The notes beneath the pieces were generated by a model, which searched no databases, had not been told where the DNA came from, and saw only the letters and a program-made list of their open reading frames with translations. This document shows positions 32,701 through 37,933 of a DNA stretch of 64,000 bases, one piece after another. This stretch comes from Henricia sp. BOLD:AAB3569 (Eukaryota > Echinodermata > Asteroidea > Spinulosida > Echinasteridae), in NCBI GenBank assembly GCA_037783545.1, contig JBBELK010001433.1, positions 26,999 through 90,998 on the forward strand. The letters are read 5' to 3'. Position 1 is the stretch's first letter; every line of letters begins with the position of its first letter. A program made the position numbers and the translations under genes.

Positions 32701-35031
32701 GCTCGACTTAAAATTTTGAAATTGTCAAGTCAACAAAATGTGCATCTTTTTCGGCAAATGACAAACAACTGAGATCTGTTTGCAAAGGTTTTTAAGACCA
32801 GGGGTGTAAAATCTCCGATTTTTATCGGATTTCCGCTTTTTTGTCGAGCGTGCCCGAATTTATTTTTCCCTTTATTTTGGGCGCTCCATATTTTATTTTC
32901 TGTTTTTTTTGCCCCACCAACGGGCCATATTTTTTTACCGAGCATAAAAAAAAGCACCTTTAATTGATTCATTAATTTCACGAAGCAAACTTGTGCGAGT
33001 CTAGTCACTAAGCAAGTGCCATGGCATACGGCGCTGGTGTTCAAGGGACTATCTCCGTTGTTCGAGGGACTCTAGGCGACTATAATCGCTTGATCAAAGT
33101 TGTTAAGCTGCTAAAACAACCTCATACTCACTATCATTCGTTCTCATTCTATATCAGCATCGTCCGAATCTATTGCCCTGAGTACGAGGTCGAGCTGTCC
33201 GGAAAAATACATAGACTTGTTCCCATTCCCTATGTAGTCTACAGGATGGCGATCAGTCTAGAAAATGTGAGGCGGTGTTGCAATAGAGGGCGCCGTTTTA
33301 GCTGCCGCAGGGGGAAAAGGATTGACGCGCATGCTTGAAATCGACGCGCTCGCGGACCAGAGACTGAACGTTTTTTGGTTTTTTTTAGCCTTAATACAAG
33401 GAAAATATTTAGGTTCCAATTTCTTGTTAATCTTTTTATTTCATTCCTGATTATTAATTGCTTTCCGTGACGTAGAACATACGGGAATGTTTAGTGGTCA
33501 ACGGTCATGCACGCGCCACTAGACGCACATGGGCACGCGTAAAATATACTCATCAGCGTACGTTCGTTCGAAGATGCGGCACGAGCGCATTGCAATACGT
33601 TTAAATTATTGAGCATGCACTGCAGCTTGTAAAAACGAAGGTGCTTTTGCTTGATCACAATTTTTAGCCTGAAGAAATACATTTTTATCTTTATCGATAC
33701 AACAGCCACGGCGCAACAATTTAACATAAAGCAAGTAACCAAGGTAAGTGCAACCAATGTGCTTTTTTGGCCGGTTATTAATCGAGCCACGTGGGACATG
33801 AAAAATTACCACCAAAATGGTGGATGGAAGGGGTGACGTCACCGGAAAGCAATCAATACAAGGTTGCTGTTATTAAAGTACATGTAATCTGCAAAGTTCC
33901 AAGGACCTGTTATTCATGAGGCTTGTCATAAGTCAGAAGTTTACATACATGTACACCACTACCATCATCACCCAAAATGGTAAACAGGACTACCCGAACC
34001 ATTGCAAGGTGTGCAAGCTACAGTTGAAGTCGGTAGTTTACATACATGTACATGTACACCACTACCATCATCACCCAAAATGGTAAACAGGACTACCCGA
34101 ACCATTGCAAGGTGTGCAAGCTATGTTTTAATTACTGCAAGCACATGAGGAATTCCACAAAATCACGACCTTAGTAAAGACTGTTACAAAAATAGTGACA
34201 ATGCAAGTTTAAGCACACCAGTTTTAACACATGTGCAGTTGTATGTAAACTTCTGACTACAACTGTACGTATGTCGTCCTTTTGTGAAATTTATCAAATT
34301 TTGGTGTCAAACAAAAACCTTACCTGTCCTTTTTTTGGGGGGTAATATCTCAGGTTACTCTCCTCACGGATACTTTCCAACCTTCAACAAAGAAGCCGGG
34401 ACCCACTCCAACACCCAGTGCCCATCCCCCACCCAAGCAACCCACAGTAACGCCCAATGCAGCACCCAGTGCAACCCAGCCTAGACCATCTCAGCCCACA
34501 CCAGCACGAGCCACCCCACCAAGTCAAGCGTACAGCCAGCTGCCGTCCATAGGGACGCCTCCAACACACAGAGCCCAAGGACCAACTTCAGGGACGGCGG
34601 TTCACGAGCCCGCAACCCGAGGGGGCACGCAGTCTTTCCAGCAAGGCTCTAAACAGCCTCAAACAGCGGCTGCCGATATTTATCACTCAAGTCCTTCAAA
34701 AGTTGCTCCAACATCAAGCCCCATCACTGAGCGCCCCGCACCCACAGCCCCTGTACAAGAGTACAATCCATTTTTCAAAGGTGCCGGAGCGGCTCCAACT
34801 GCACCCAGAGGTCCTACCCCTACATCAAATAGTTCTCCTCAAAAGGCAGCCCCGAAAGAGCAGTTTAACAAAGCTGGCAAAAAACCACCTGAAACGGGGG
34901 AACGTCTCGGTACCGTTAACCCATTCACGGGTCGTCCTGACACACCCCCTAACCCATTTGAAGATCAGCCAGGCAACATCAACCCATTCGAGGAAGATGA
35001 AGATGCCAACAACCCCTTTCATAATCAATAG
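2600..35031 (+). CDS. VPS11: VPS11, HOPS/CORVET core subunit (3' half, 14 exons)
   Basis: VPS11 is a core subunit of the HOPS and CORVET tethering complexes, which act in endosome-lysosome fusion. Joining 2600-2753, 4858-5004, 6720-6911, 8469-8574, 15185-15318, 16563-16697, 17931-18019, 18748-18822, 20118-20295, 27288-27409, 30368-30463, 31164-31290, 31885-31950 and 34354-35031 gives 765 residues with all junction phases compatible and GT-AG at every intron. The product follows animal VPS11 from about residue 400: the solenoid block (QYGDHLYSKG, EPSYVIRK, QAGYYKHALFLAE, QTLAHNSSATLSV), a coiled-coil linker, then a RING-H2 (CSIC, LCQHSYHQHC, CPAC). Beyond the usual end (ADYFGRGVFN) vertebrate proteins have a few dozen residues; here about 225 follow, rich in Pro/Thr/Ser with five NPF motifs. 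Upstream exons lie outside the window. The last exon is present twice (see 37256). Confidence 0.95.
2930..3535 (+). repeat. Dispersed repeat, copy A
   Basis: About 600 bp matching 25605-26203 in inverted orientation with scattered differences. A more diverged relative is at about 30540-31060 (shared 'cagccaatcgcc' and 'cgacaaaatttctgtcgc') and a short piece at 2340-2420. The dispersion suggests a transposon family; no protein is recognisable. Confidence 0.75.
3890..4610. repeat. C-rich minisatellite (~23-bp unit)
   Basis: About thirty imperfect copies of a unit made of CCCAATTCCCCC and ACCCCAACCCCT. One strand is almost pure pyrimidine plus A; the other has regular runs of four or more G. 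Long open frames on both strands here (Pro-rich and Gly-rich) are artefacts of the repeat. It lies wholly inside a VPS11 intron. Confidence 0.95.
4858..5004 (+). CDS. VPS11: VPS11 exon
   Basis: 147 bp, phase 0 to 0, acceptor 'cttgtag', donor ATG|gtgaga. Begins FLDAQRIHNLTAYLQ and ends KLDEFIM, a highly conserved part of the VPS11 solenoid. Confidence 0.95.
5005..6719 (+). other. VPS11 intron with repeats
   Basis: A stretch at about 5200-5470 is a diverged copy of sequence at about 32790-33020 (shared 'cgggccat', 'cttgtgc', 'gagtctagtc'). A TTAA-bounded element fills 5943-6525. Otherwise no recognisable feature. Confidence 0.8.
5943..6525 (+). mobile_element. TTAA-flanked non-autonomous element, copy 1
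   Basis: Bounded by TTAA on both sides with inverted ends AGGGCC / GGGCCCT. An inverted copy occupies 27439-27996. The TTAA duplication suggests a piggyBac-type mobiliser; no transposase is present. Confidence 0.65.
6720..6911 (+). CDS. VPS11: VPS11 exon
   Basis: 192 bp, phase 0 to 0. Acceptor 'tttgcaacag', donor GAG|gttagt. Contains FDVETAIKV, QAGYYKHALFLAEKHG and WYLKVQLEDVKDYQ, diagnostic of VPS11. Confidence 0.96.
6912..8468 (+). other. VPS11 intron
   Basis: Contains a hairpin MITE (7436-7548) and a block at about 7880-8300 with several copies of 'gtccaatgcggaca' in both orientations, probably an inverted-repeat element. No coding signal is seen. Confidence 0.75.
7436..7548. mobile_element. 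Hairpin MITE (TATTGGATG family), copy 1
   Basis: A near-palindrome starting ATATTGGATGGCTTTGAGGG and closing with ACATCCAATATTA. Centre: 'gaacgagccgaaggcgagttc'-like, with outer arms 'gggtgatatga' / 'tcatatcaccc'. A second copy lies at 46358-46494. Confidence 0.75.
8469..8574 (+). CDS. VPS11: VPS11 exon
   Basis: 106 bp, phase 0 in, one base over at the end. Acceptor 'ttcatcag', donor GACA|gtaagc. Encodes AMDNMKKYGKTLM and LLKILCTDYKP. Confidence 0.93.
9520..9640. repeat. GTACGA/GAGTAC low-complexity tract
   Basis: Repeated 'gagtacgagtac' and 'ttcgagtac' words over about 120 bp. Confidence 0.7.
9719..10267. mobile_element. Fold-back element with ~145-bp arms
   Basis: The left arm (about 9719-9865) is repeated in reverse complement at about 10125-10267. 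Paired landmarks are 'cattttccaacggattt' with 'aaaatccgttggaaaatg' and 'ttgacaaattttattaagtg' with its reverse complement. The central 260 bp has no recognised content. Confidence 0.75.
10885..11312. mobile_element. Inverted-repeat element (GGGTCATTCCC ends)
   Basis: Starts 'gggtcattcccaaaattagg' and ends with its near reverse complement plus 'actcgtatata'. A short related end is at about 18838-18870. Non-coding. Confidence 0.65.
12839..12913 (-). repeat. tRNA-like sequence (Thr-UGU-like)
   Basis: On the minus strand it reads GCCCAGATAGCTCGGTTGG, an anticodon arm with loop CATGTAA (anticodon TGT), and GGTTCGAATCCC before GGGGC. One acceptor-stem mismatch. It is part of a repeat, so a functional tRNA is doubtful. 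Confidence 0.55.
13050..13124 (+). repeat. tRNA-like sequence (Thr-UGU-like)
   Basis: Mirror copy of 12839-12913: A-box-like TAGCTCAGTTGG, loop CATGTAA, B box GGTTCGAATCC. The D arm carries a few extra bases (gagcatgcaa), which argues against a working tRNA. Confidence 0.5.
13615..13686 (-). repeat. tRNA-like sequence (Thr-AGU-like) in a repeat
   Basis: The minus strand reads TAGCTCAGCTGGTAGAGC, anticodon loop CTAGTGA (AGT) and GGTTCGAATCCC. Upstream context 'cttgggatgagagaaaaa' recurs beside a decayed copy at 40064-40134, so this is a tRNA-derived repeat family. The body that follows (13690-13910) contains a further inverted repeat around 'gatcaggcaccatacc'. Confidence 0.55.
14884..14977. 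repeat. Cluster of GC-rich palindromes
   Basis: A perfect palindrome around 14884-14906 (ATTGCGGGGTT and its complement around one base) is followed by a 19-bp-arm palindrome centred on CCCGGG at 14940-14977 with one mismatch. 'GTTTACACT' recurs at about 14242, 14871 and 14994, which may mark a decayed TIR element spanning about 14221-15104. Confidence 0.55.
15185..15318 (+). CDS. VPS11: VPS11 exon
   Basis: 134 bp, two bases complete the split codon. Acceptor 'ttctgcag' (the AG two bases later would give a stop), donor AAG|gtgaga. Encodes KANAEEFIHIFVNNSQQL and EFLEHMVK. Confidence 0.92.
15319..16562 (+). other. VPS11 intron
   Basis: Holds a copy of the 'aaaggcagtatacat...' MITE family at about 15880-16060 (relatives near 35490, 39358, 43920 and 46180) and a repeat of CACTTCGACCTAAAC units with GGGGCGAAGTGG variants at 16078-16300 (related sequence at 43795-43890). 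Confidence 0.7.
16078..16300. repeat. Short-unit repeat (CTTCGACCTAAACCA / GGGGCGAAGTGG)
   Basis: Four 15-bp units with CACTTCGACCTAAAC followed by inverted-sense GGGGCGAAGTGG-type units. Open frames here (HFDLN repeats) reflect the repeat only. Confidence 0.75.
16563..16697 (+). CDS. VPS11: VPS11 exon
   Basis: 135 bp, phase 0 to 0. Donor GAT|gtaatc. Starts VQPDSSHLIYNTVLELYL and continues through LHRKAMDLLQTSD, aligning with the VPS11 solenoid. Confidence 0.93.
16753..17050. repeat. CACGGGTGTGCC tandem units
   Basis: Four ACGGGTGTGCC(TTATACATGTAC) units at 16753-16836 and three more at 17006-17050, separated by non-repetitive sequence. Confidence 0.7.
17398..17758 (+). mobile_element. tRNA(Ser)-derived SINE with AAT tail
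   Basis: The head is a class II tRNA-like sequence with A box TGGCCGAGTGGTTAGGG and B box GGTTCGAATCC, then a SINE core with 'tccttcggaagggatgtaaa' and 'gccgttggtc', ending in an (AAT)n tail. Anticodon loop CTCGCAA is one base from serine CGA. RNA polymerase III would transcribe an intact copy. Lies in a VPS11 intron. Confidence 0.8.
17931..18019 (+). CDS. VPS11: VPS11 exon
   Basis: 89 bp, phase 0 in, two bases over. Acceptor 'caatttgcag', donor TT|gtgagt. Encodes DIDQALVLCQMHNFKQG and LYEKSK. Confidence 0.94.
18020..18747 (+). other. VPS11 intron, nothing notable
   Basis: I see no recognisable repeat or coding signal in this 728-bp intron apart from an alternating 'tacatgtgcgcgtacgtg' stretch near 18423-18490. 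Confidence 0.6.
18748..18822 (+). CDS. VPS11: VPS11 exon
   Basis: 75 bp, one base in and two out. Acceptor 'ggctttccag', donor GG|gtaagg. Encodes YQQILHYHMEHNEYDQVI, ending in a glycine split across the intron. Confidence 0.93.
18823..20117 (+). other. VPS11 intron with repeats
   Basis: A 'ccgataaaatctgccgat' tract at about 18903-19020 (dispersed-repeat look), then the tRNA-bearing element at 19465-19701. The rest shows nothing recognisable. Confidence 0.7.
19465..19701. mobile_element. tRNA-bearing fold-back element, deleted copy
   Basis: Same family as 12801-13163: arms beginning 'caattagagaagattttaga' and ending 'tctaaaatcttctct'. The left tRNA-like unit is truncated to its T arm (19511-19530, minus); the right one is complete (19595-19667, plus; A box TAGCTCAGTTGG, B box GGTTCGAATCC). 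Confidence 0.7.
20118..20295 (+). CDS. VPS11: VPS11 exon
   Basis: 178 bp. The acceptor at 'acatgtag' was chosen over the later 'ttctcag' because only it restores the split glycine and the conserved GxQDPNLW. Donor AAG|gtaata. Encodes LSYFARKEENCKQY, LLPPLLVIQTLAHNSSATLS. Confidence 0.93.
21775..22194 (-). mobile_element. 3' UTR and tail of the CR1/L2 element
   Basis: AT-rich sequence downstream of the ORF on the minus strand, ending in an AAAT-type tail (plus strand 'ttttatttatttattt' at about 21779-21797), typical of elements that end in a short repeat rather than poly(A). Confidence 0.6.
22195..25228 (-). pseudogene. CR1/L2-type non-LTR retrotransposon ORF with N-terminal 2A motif
   Basis: The minus-strand frame opens at 25228 and runs 677 codons. 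Residues 1-22 look like a signal peptide (QLLATLLLIFISC), and GDIQPNPGP lies at 68-76, a 2A-type ribosome-skipping motif. An AP-endonuclease follows (LNARSVVNK, ITETWL, LLGDFNLQ, SDHDSVHF), then the reverse transcriptase (PSKPPGLDGISP, NYRPISLTS, QHGFQPRRSCTTQL). A one-base frameshift near 23200 moves reading to the frame with FLDWSKAFD, SGVPQGSVLGP and QYADDTVLY; a second shift near 22735 leads into the C-terminal region (YLGVILSNDLTW, FIRRTVKSR, RLSKLHLPPLYNRL) ending about 22195. The catalytic YADD is intact, but two frameshifts make the copy inactive. It sits antisense in a VPS11 intron. Confidence 0.88.
25605..26203 (-). repeat. Dispersed repeat, copy B (inverted relative to 2930-3535)
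   Basis: Runs from 'tcctgagatctcagggaa' to 'cactgttgcaagaggatg' and matches copy A in reverse complement along its whole length. It abuts the 5' side of the CR1/L2 element. Confidence 0.75.
26773..26961 (-). pseudogene. Non-LTR retrotransposon C-terminal fragment
   Basis: Sixty-two minus-strand residues with SIVWGDRYASHNTVLNKC, KRAARIIL and MFKKLDWL, typical of the region after the RT domain in LINE-type elements. 5'-truncated. It is not the same copy as the element at 22195-25228. Confidence 0.65.
27288..27409 (+). CDS. VPS11: VPS11 exon (coiled-coil linker)
   Basis: 122 bp, phase 0 in and two bases over. Acceptor 'ttccttccag', donor AG|gtttgt. Encodes DYIIRRLQQENDQIAEDE and KQYREETEKMRTQMEEM, a charged helix just before the RING domain. 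Confidence 0.93.
27439..27996 (-). mobile_element. TTAA-flanked element, copy 2 (inverted)
   Basis: Reverse complement of the 5943-6525 element with TTAA at both ends. Its right TTAA is shared with the next element. Confidence 0.65.
27993..28131. mobile_element. TTAA hairpin MITE, copy 1
   Basis: A 139-bp near-palindrome: 'ttaaaggcagaggcttgt' against 'cctgtgcctttaa', core 'gcagctccat' / 'atggagctgc'. A relative lies inside the DUF3987-like gene's intron (51850-51990). Confidence 0.7.
28824..29204 (+). mobile_element. TTAA element (AGGCCCTGTAGATG family), copy 1
   Basis: TTAA at both ends, inverted ends AGGCCC / GGGCCT. A longer copy is at 32050-32585. Non-coding. Confidence 0.65.
29374..29817. 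mobile_element. TTAA fold-back element with ~165-bp arms
   Basis: The arms are nearly perfect reverse complements, from TTAAAGGAGAAGGGTACCC to GGGTACCCTTCTCCTTTAA. The central ~110 bp has no coding content. Confidence 0.8.
30368..30463 (+). CDS. VPS11: VPS11 exon (first half of RING)
   Basis: 96 bp, one base in and two out. Acceptor 'ttctcag', donor CA|gtaagt. Encodes KCSICN and PSVHFLCQHSYHQ, the first zinc ligands of the RING-H2. Confidence 0.94.
30540..31060 (+). repeat. Diverged dispersed repeat in a VPS11 intron
   Basis: Shares words with copies at 2930 and 25605 ('gcagccaatcgcc', 'gcgacaaaatttctgtcgc', 'tttcaacagggg') but is heavily decayed. It includes a run of G at 30778-30788. Confidence 0.55.
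31164..31290 (+). CDS. VPS11: VPS11 exon (second half of RING)
   Basis: 127 bp. The acceptor 'tctctttctgaag' restores a split histidine. Donor CAG|gttggt. Encodes CFESYAENDMECPAC, VMDIIRAQEQSKDLHEQF. Confidence 0.94.
31309..31726. mobile_element. Fold-back element with ~195-bp arms
   Basis: Ends 'ccacggtaaaggggg' and 'ccccctttactgtgg'. The arms pair through 'taaccgggac' / 'gtcccggtta' at the centre. It starts about 20 bp downstream of a VPS11 splice donor. Confidence 0.75.
31885..31950 (+). CDS. VPS11: VPS11 exon
   Basis: 66 bp, phase 0 to 0, acceptor 'tcctccacag', donor AGG|gtgagt. Encodes SVVADYFGRGVFNR, the conserved end of animal VPS11 before the tail. Confidence 0.95.
31961..32598. mobile_element. 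TA-flanked MITE containing a nested TTAA element
   Basis: TA-bounded ends CAGTAAAATCTCGTTA and GAGATTTTACTG, as in mariner-type MITEs. It is interrupted by a TTAA element at 32050-32585 (second copy of the 28824 family). It starts ten bases after a VPS11 splice donor. Confidence 0.7.
34021..34265 (+). mobile_element. Tc1/Sleeping Beauty-like MITE, copy 1
   Basis: TA-flanked, starts CAGTTGAAGTCGGTAGTTTA and ends with a reverse complement of that type (GTATGTAAACTTCTGACTAC). The ends match the terminal repeats of Sleeping Beauty-like Tc1 elements. The preceding ~90 bp (33931-34018) is a direct duplicate of its left part. Confidence 0.8.
34354..35031 (+). CDS. VPS11: VPS11 terminal exon with NPF tail (copy 1)
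   Basis: 678 bp, phase 0 in, acceptor 'atatctcag', stop TAG. Starts VTLLTD, which matches the first residues of the vertebrate tail, then continues as a low-complexity Pro/Thr/Ser/Gln-rich region. The last ~90 codons hold five NPF motifs at 34765, 34918, 34951, 34981 and 35011, several followed by acidic residues (NPFED, NPFEEDED). NPF is the ligand of EH domains (EHD, Eps15, intersectin families). I infer a tail that could connect HOPS/CORVET to EH-domain proteins. The frame stays open for 225 codons with a biased but consistent composition, supporting that it is coding. Confidence 0.88.
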   Translation, partial: VTLLTDTFQPSTKKPGPTPTPSAHPPPKQPTVTPNAAPSATQPRPSQPTPARATPPSQAYSQLPSIGTPPTHRAQGPTSGTAVHEPATRGGTQSFQQGSKQPQTAAADIYHSSPSKVAPTSSPITERPAPTAPVQEYNPFFKGAGAAPTAPRGPTPTSNSSPQKAAPKEQFNKAGKKPPETGERLGTVNPFTGRPDTPPNPFEDQPGNINPFEEDEDANNPFHNQ

Positions 35032-35454
35032 ACTGTGAGTTGACCTCGAGAGCGTGCGAGACTCCGCGAGACTTCCGGGGACCTCGTATATAGGTTTTAT
35101 TAACACATGCAGCGACTTTTTTTGGGACCATTTTCCAGTGTTCAAGTACTTTCTGAGTACTCATCACTTGGCTGCCATACATTATCCGCTTGATAAAGTA
35201 CACGTTGCGTTTTAAAACTGGCACGCTCATTGCGAGCTAGCCAGCAGCTCACCAGACACATTGGCGGGCAATTCAACACTAATTTGTAAGTTCAGATGAC
35301 GGGAATTTATTCGGGTGTATAAAACAAATATTGAATGTTTAAAATTCGTGCATACTAGAACAAATAATTTCATTCTTTGAAATTGCGCTTCGCCACGTGG
35401 AGAAGAACACTTCACCTCAAGTAATTTCTTGAATTTGTAAGATTGTAATTATTA

Positions 35455-35460
35455 AATAAA
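35455..35460 (+). promoter_or_regulatory. VPS11 poly(A) signal, copy 1
   Basis: AATAAA about 425 bp after the stop codon; duplicated at 38357-38362. Confidence 0.6.
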
Positions 35461-36922
35461 ATTGGTACAAATGCAAAGCCTAGAAGAGTTAAAGGCAGTA
35501 TACATCATTGGTAAGCCCTTACAAACAGTGTCATATAGTGTCATCTTCCTGTATGAATAAAGATATGCATTATTAAAACCAACCTCAGTAAAATCTAGCT
35601 CCATACCTCGTCAAACTTTTGAGAAAACGGTGAAAAACCGTGTCGTTTTTCTTCCGAAATTGTGTGAAACAAAATGTCGAGGCGAGTTTTTGTACTAGCG
35701 CCCTCTTGCGATAAAATACATTACTGCAGGGATAAGCAGGCACTGTTTCATGTTTACGTAGTTTCTTCTAATACAACAGCCGTTTGATATGTGCGCAAAT
35801 CAAGTACTGTTTTTTTTGCCCCACCAACGGGCCATATTTTTTTACCGAGCATAACAAAAAGCACCTTTAATTGATTCATTAATTTCACGAAGCAAACTTG
35901 TGCGAGTCTAGTCACTAAGCAAGTGCCATGGCATACGGCGCTGGTGTTCAAGGGACTATCTCCGTTGTTCGAGGGACTCTAGGCGACTATAATCGCTTGA
36001 TCAAAGTTGTTAAGCTGCTAAAACAACCTCATACTCACTATCATTCGTTCTCATTCTATATCAGCATCGTCCGAATCTATTGCCCTGAGTACGAGGTCGA
36101 GCTGTCCGGAAAAATACATAGACTTGTTCCCATTCCCTATGTAGTCTACAGGATGGCGATCAGTCTAGAAAATGTGAGGCGGTGTTGCAATAGAGGGCGC
36201 CGTTTTAGCTGCCGCAGGGGGAAAAGGATTGACGCGCATGCTTGAAATCGACGCGCTCGCGGACCAGAGACTGAACGTTTTTTGGTTTTTTTTAGCCTTA
36301 ATACAAGGAAAATATTTAGGTTCCAATTTCTTGTTAATCTTTTTATTTCATTCCTGATTATTAATTGCTTTCCGTGACGTAGAACATACGGGAATGTTTA
36401 GTGGTCAACGGTCATGCACGCGCCACTAGACGCACATGGGCACGCGTAAAATATACTCATCAGCGTACGTTCGTTCGAAGATGCGGCACGAGCGCATTGC
36501 AATACGTTTAAATTATTGAGCATGCACTGCAGCTTGTAAAAACGAAGGTGCTTTTGCTTGATCACAATTTTTAGCCTGAAGAAATACATTTTTATCTTTA
36601 TCGATACAACAGCCACGGCGCAACAACATAAAGCAAGTAACCAAGGTAAGTGCAACCAATGTGCTTTTTTGGCCGGTTATTAATCGAGCCACGTGGGACA
36701 TGAAAAATTACCACCAAAATGGTGGATGGAAGGGGTGACGTCACCGGAAAGCAATCAATACAAGGTTGCTGTTATTAAAGTACATGTAATCTGCAAAGTT
36801 CCAAGGACCTGTTATTCATGAGGCTTGTCATAAGTCAGAAGTTTACATACATGTACACCACTACCATCATCACCCAAAATGGTAAACAGGACTACCCGAA
36901 CCATTGCAAGGTGTGCAAGCTA

Positions 36923-37167
36923 CAGTTGAAGTCGGTAGTTTACATACATGTACATGTACACCACTACCATCATCACCCAAAATGGTAAACAGGACTACCC
37001 GAACCATTGCAAGGTGTGCAAGCTATGTTTTAATTACTGCAAGCACATGAGGAATTCCACAAAATCACGACCTTAGTAAAGACTGTTACAAAAATAGTGA
37101 CAATGCAAGTTTAAGCACACCAGTTTTAACACATGTGCAGTTGTATGTAAACTTCTGACTACAACTG
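36923..37167 (+). mobile_element. Tc1/Sleeping Beauty-like MITE, copy 2
   Basis: Same element as 34021-34265, carried along by the segmental duplication rather than a fresh insertion. Confidence 0.8.
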
Positions 37168-37255
37168 TACGTATGTCGTCCTTTTGTGAAATTTATCAAA
37201 TTTTGGTGTCAAACAAAAACCTTACCTGTCCTTTTTTTGGGGGGTAATATCTCAG

Positions 37256-37933
37256 GTTACTCTCCTCACGGATACTTTCCAACCTTCAACAAAGAAGCCG
37301 GGACCCACTCCAACACCCAGTGCCCATCCCCCACCCAAGCAACCCACAGTAACGCCCAATGCAGCACCCAGTGCAACCCAGCCTAGACCATCTCAGCCCA
37401 CACCAGCACGAGCCACCCCACCAAGTCAAGCGTACAGCCAGCTGCCGTCCACAGGGACGCCTCCAACACACAGAGCCCAAGGACCAACTTCAGGGACGGC
37501 GGTTCACGAGCCCGCAACCCGAGGGGGCACGCAGTCTTTCCAGCAAGGCTCTAAACAGCCTCAAACAGCGGCTGCCGATATTTATCACTCAAGTCCTTCA
37601 AAAGTTGCTCCAACATCAAGCCCCATCACTGAGCGCCCCGCACCCACAGCCCCTGTACAAGAGTACAATCCATTTTTCAAAGGTGCCGGAGCGGCTCCAA
37701 CTGCACCCAGAGGTCCTACCCCTACATCAAATAGTTCTCCTCAAAAGGCAGCCCCGAAAGAGCAGTTTAACAAAGCTGGCAAAAAACCACCTGAAACGGG
37801 GGAACGTCTCGGTACCGTTAACCCATTCACGGGTCGTCCTGACACACCCCCTAACCCATTTGAAGATCAGCCAGGCAACATCAACCCATTCGAGGAAGAT
37901 GAAGATGCCAACAACCCCTTTCATAATCAATAG
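37256..37933 (+). CDS. VPS11: VPS11 terminal exon, duplicate copy
   Basis: Same length and reading frame as 34354-35031, with acceptor, five NPF motifs, stop and downstream AATAAA all preserved. One coding change was noted: ATA (Ile) at 34549 is ACA (Thr) at 37451. Because the upstream exon ends in phase 0 and both acceptors are intact, either exon could be spliced. It could also be an uncollapsed second haplotype in the assembly. Confidence 0.75.
   Translation, partial: VTLLTDTFQPSTKKPGPTPTPSAHPPPKQPTVTPNAAPSATQPRPSQPTPARATPPSQAYSQLPSTGTPPTHRAQGPTSGTAVHEPATRGGTQSFQQGSKQPQTAAADIYHSSPSKVAPTSSPITERPAPTAPVQEYNPFFKGAGAAPTAPRGPTPTSNSSPQKAAPKEQFNKAGKKPPETGERLGTVNPFTGRPDTPPNPFEDQPGNINPFEEDEDANNPFHNQ

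Larger units (their letters stand above)
32902..35808 (+). repeat. 2.9-kb tandem duplication, unit 1
   Basis: Nearly identical to 35809-38710, differing by a 5-bp indel near 33720 and a few substitutions. Contains the last VPS11 exon, its 3' UTR and poly(A) signal, and a Tc1-type MITE. The junctions share only CT, so the duplication is not bounded by long repeats. Confidence 0.93.

Noticed and set aside
33021-33338. 105-codon frame MAYGAGVQGTISVV..., repeated at 35928-36245
   Set aside because: It lies in the last VPS11 intron, overlaps the decayed repeat that also occurs near 5450 and is duplicated only because the segment is. No family resemblance.
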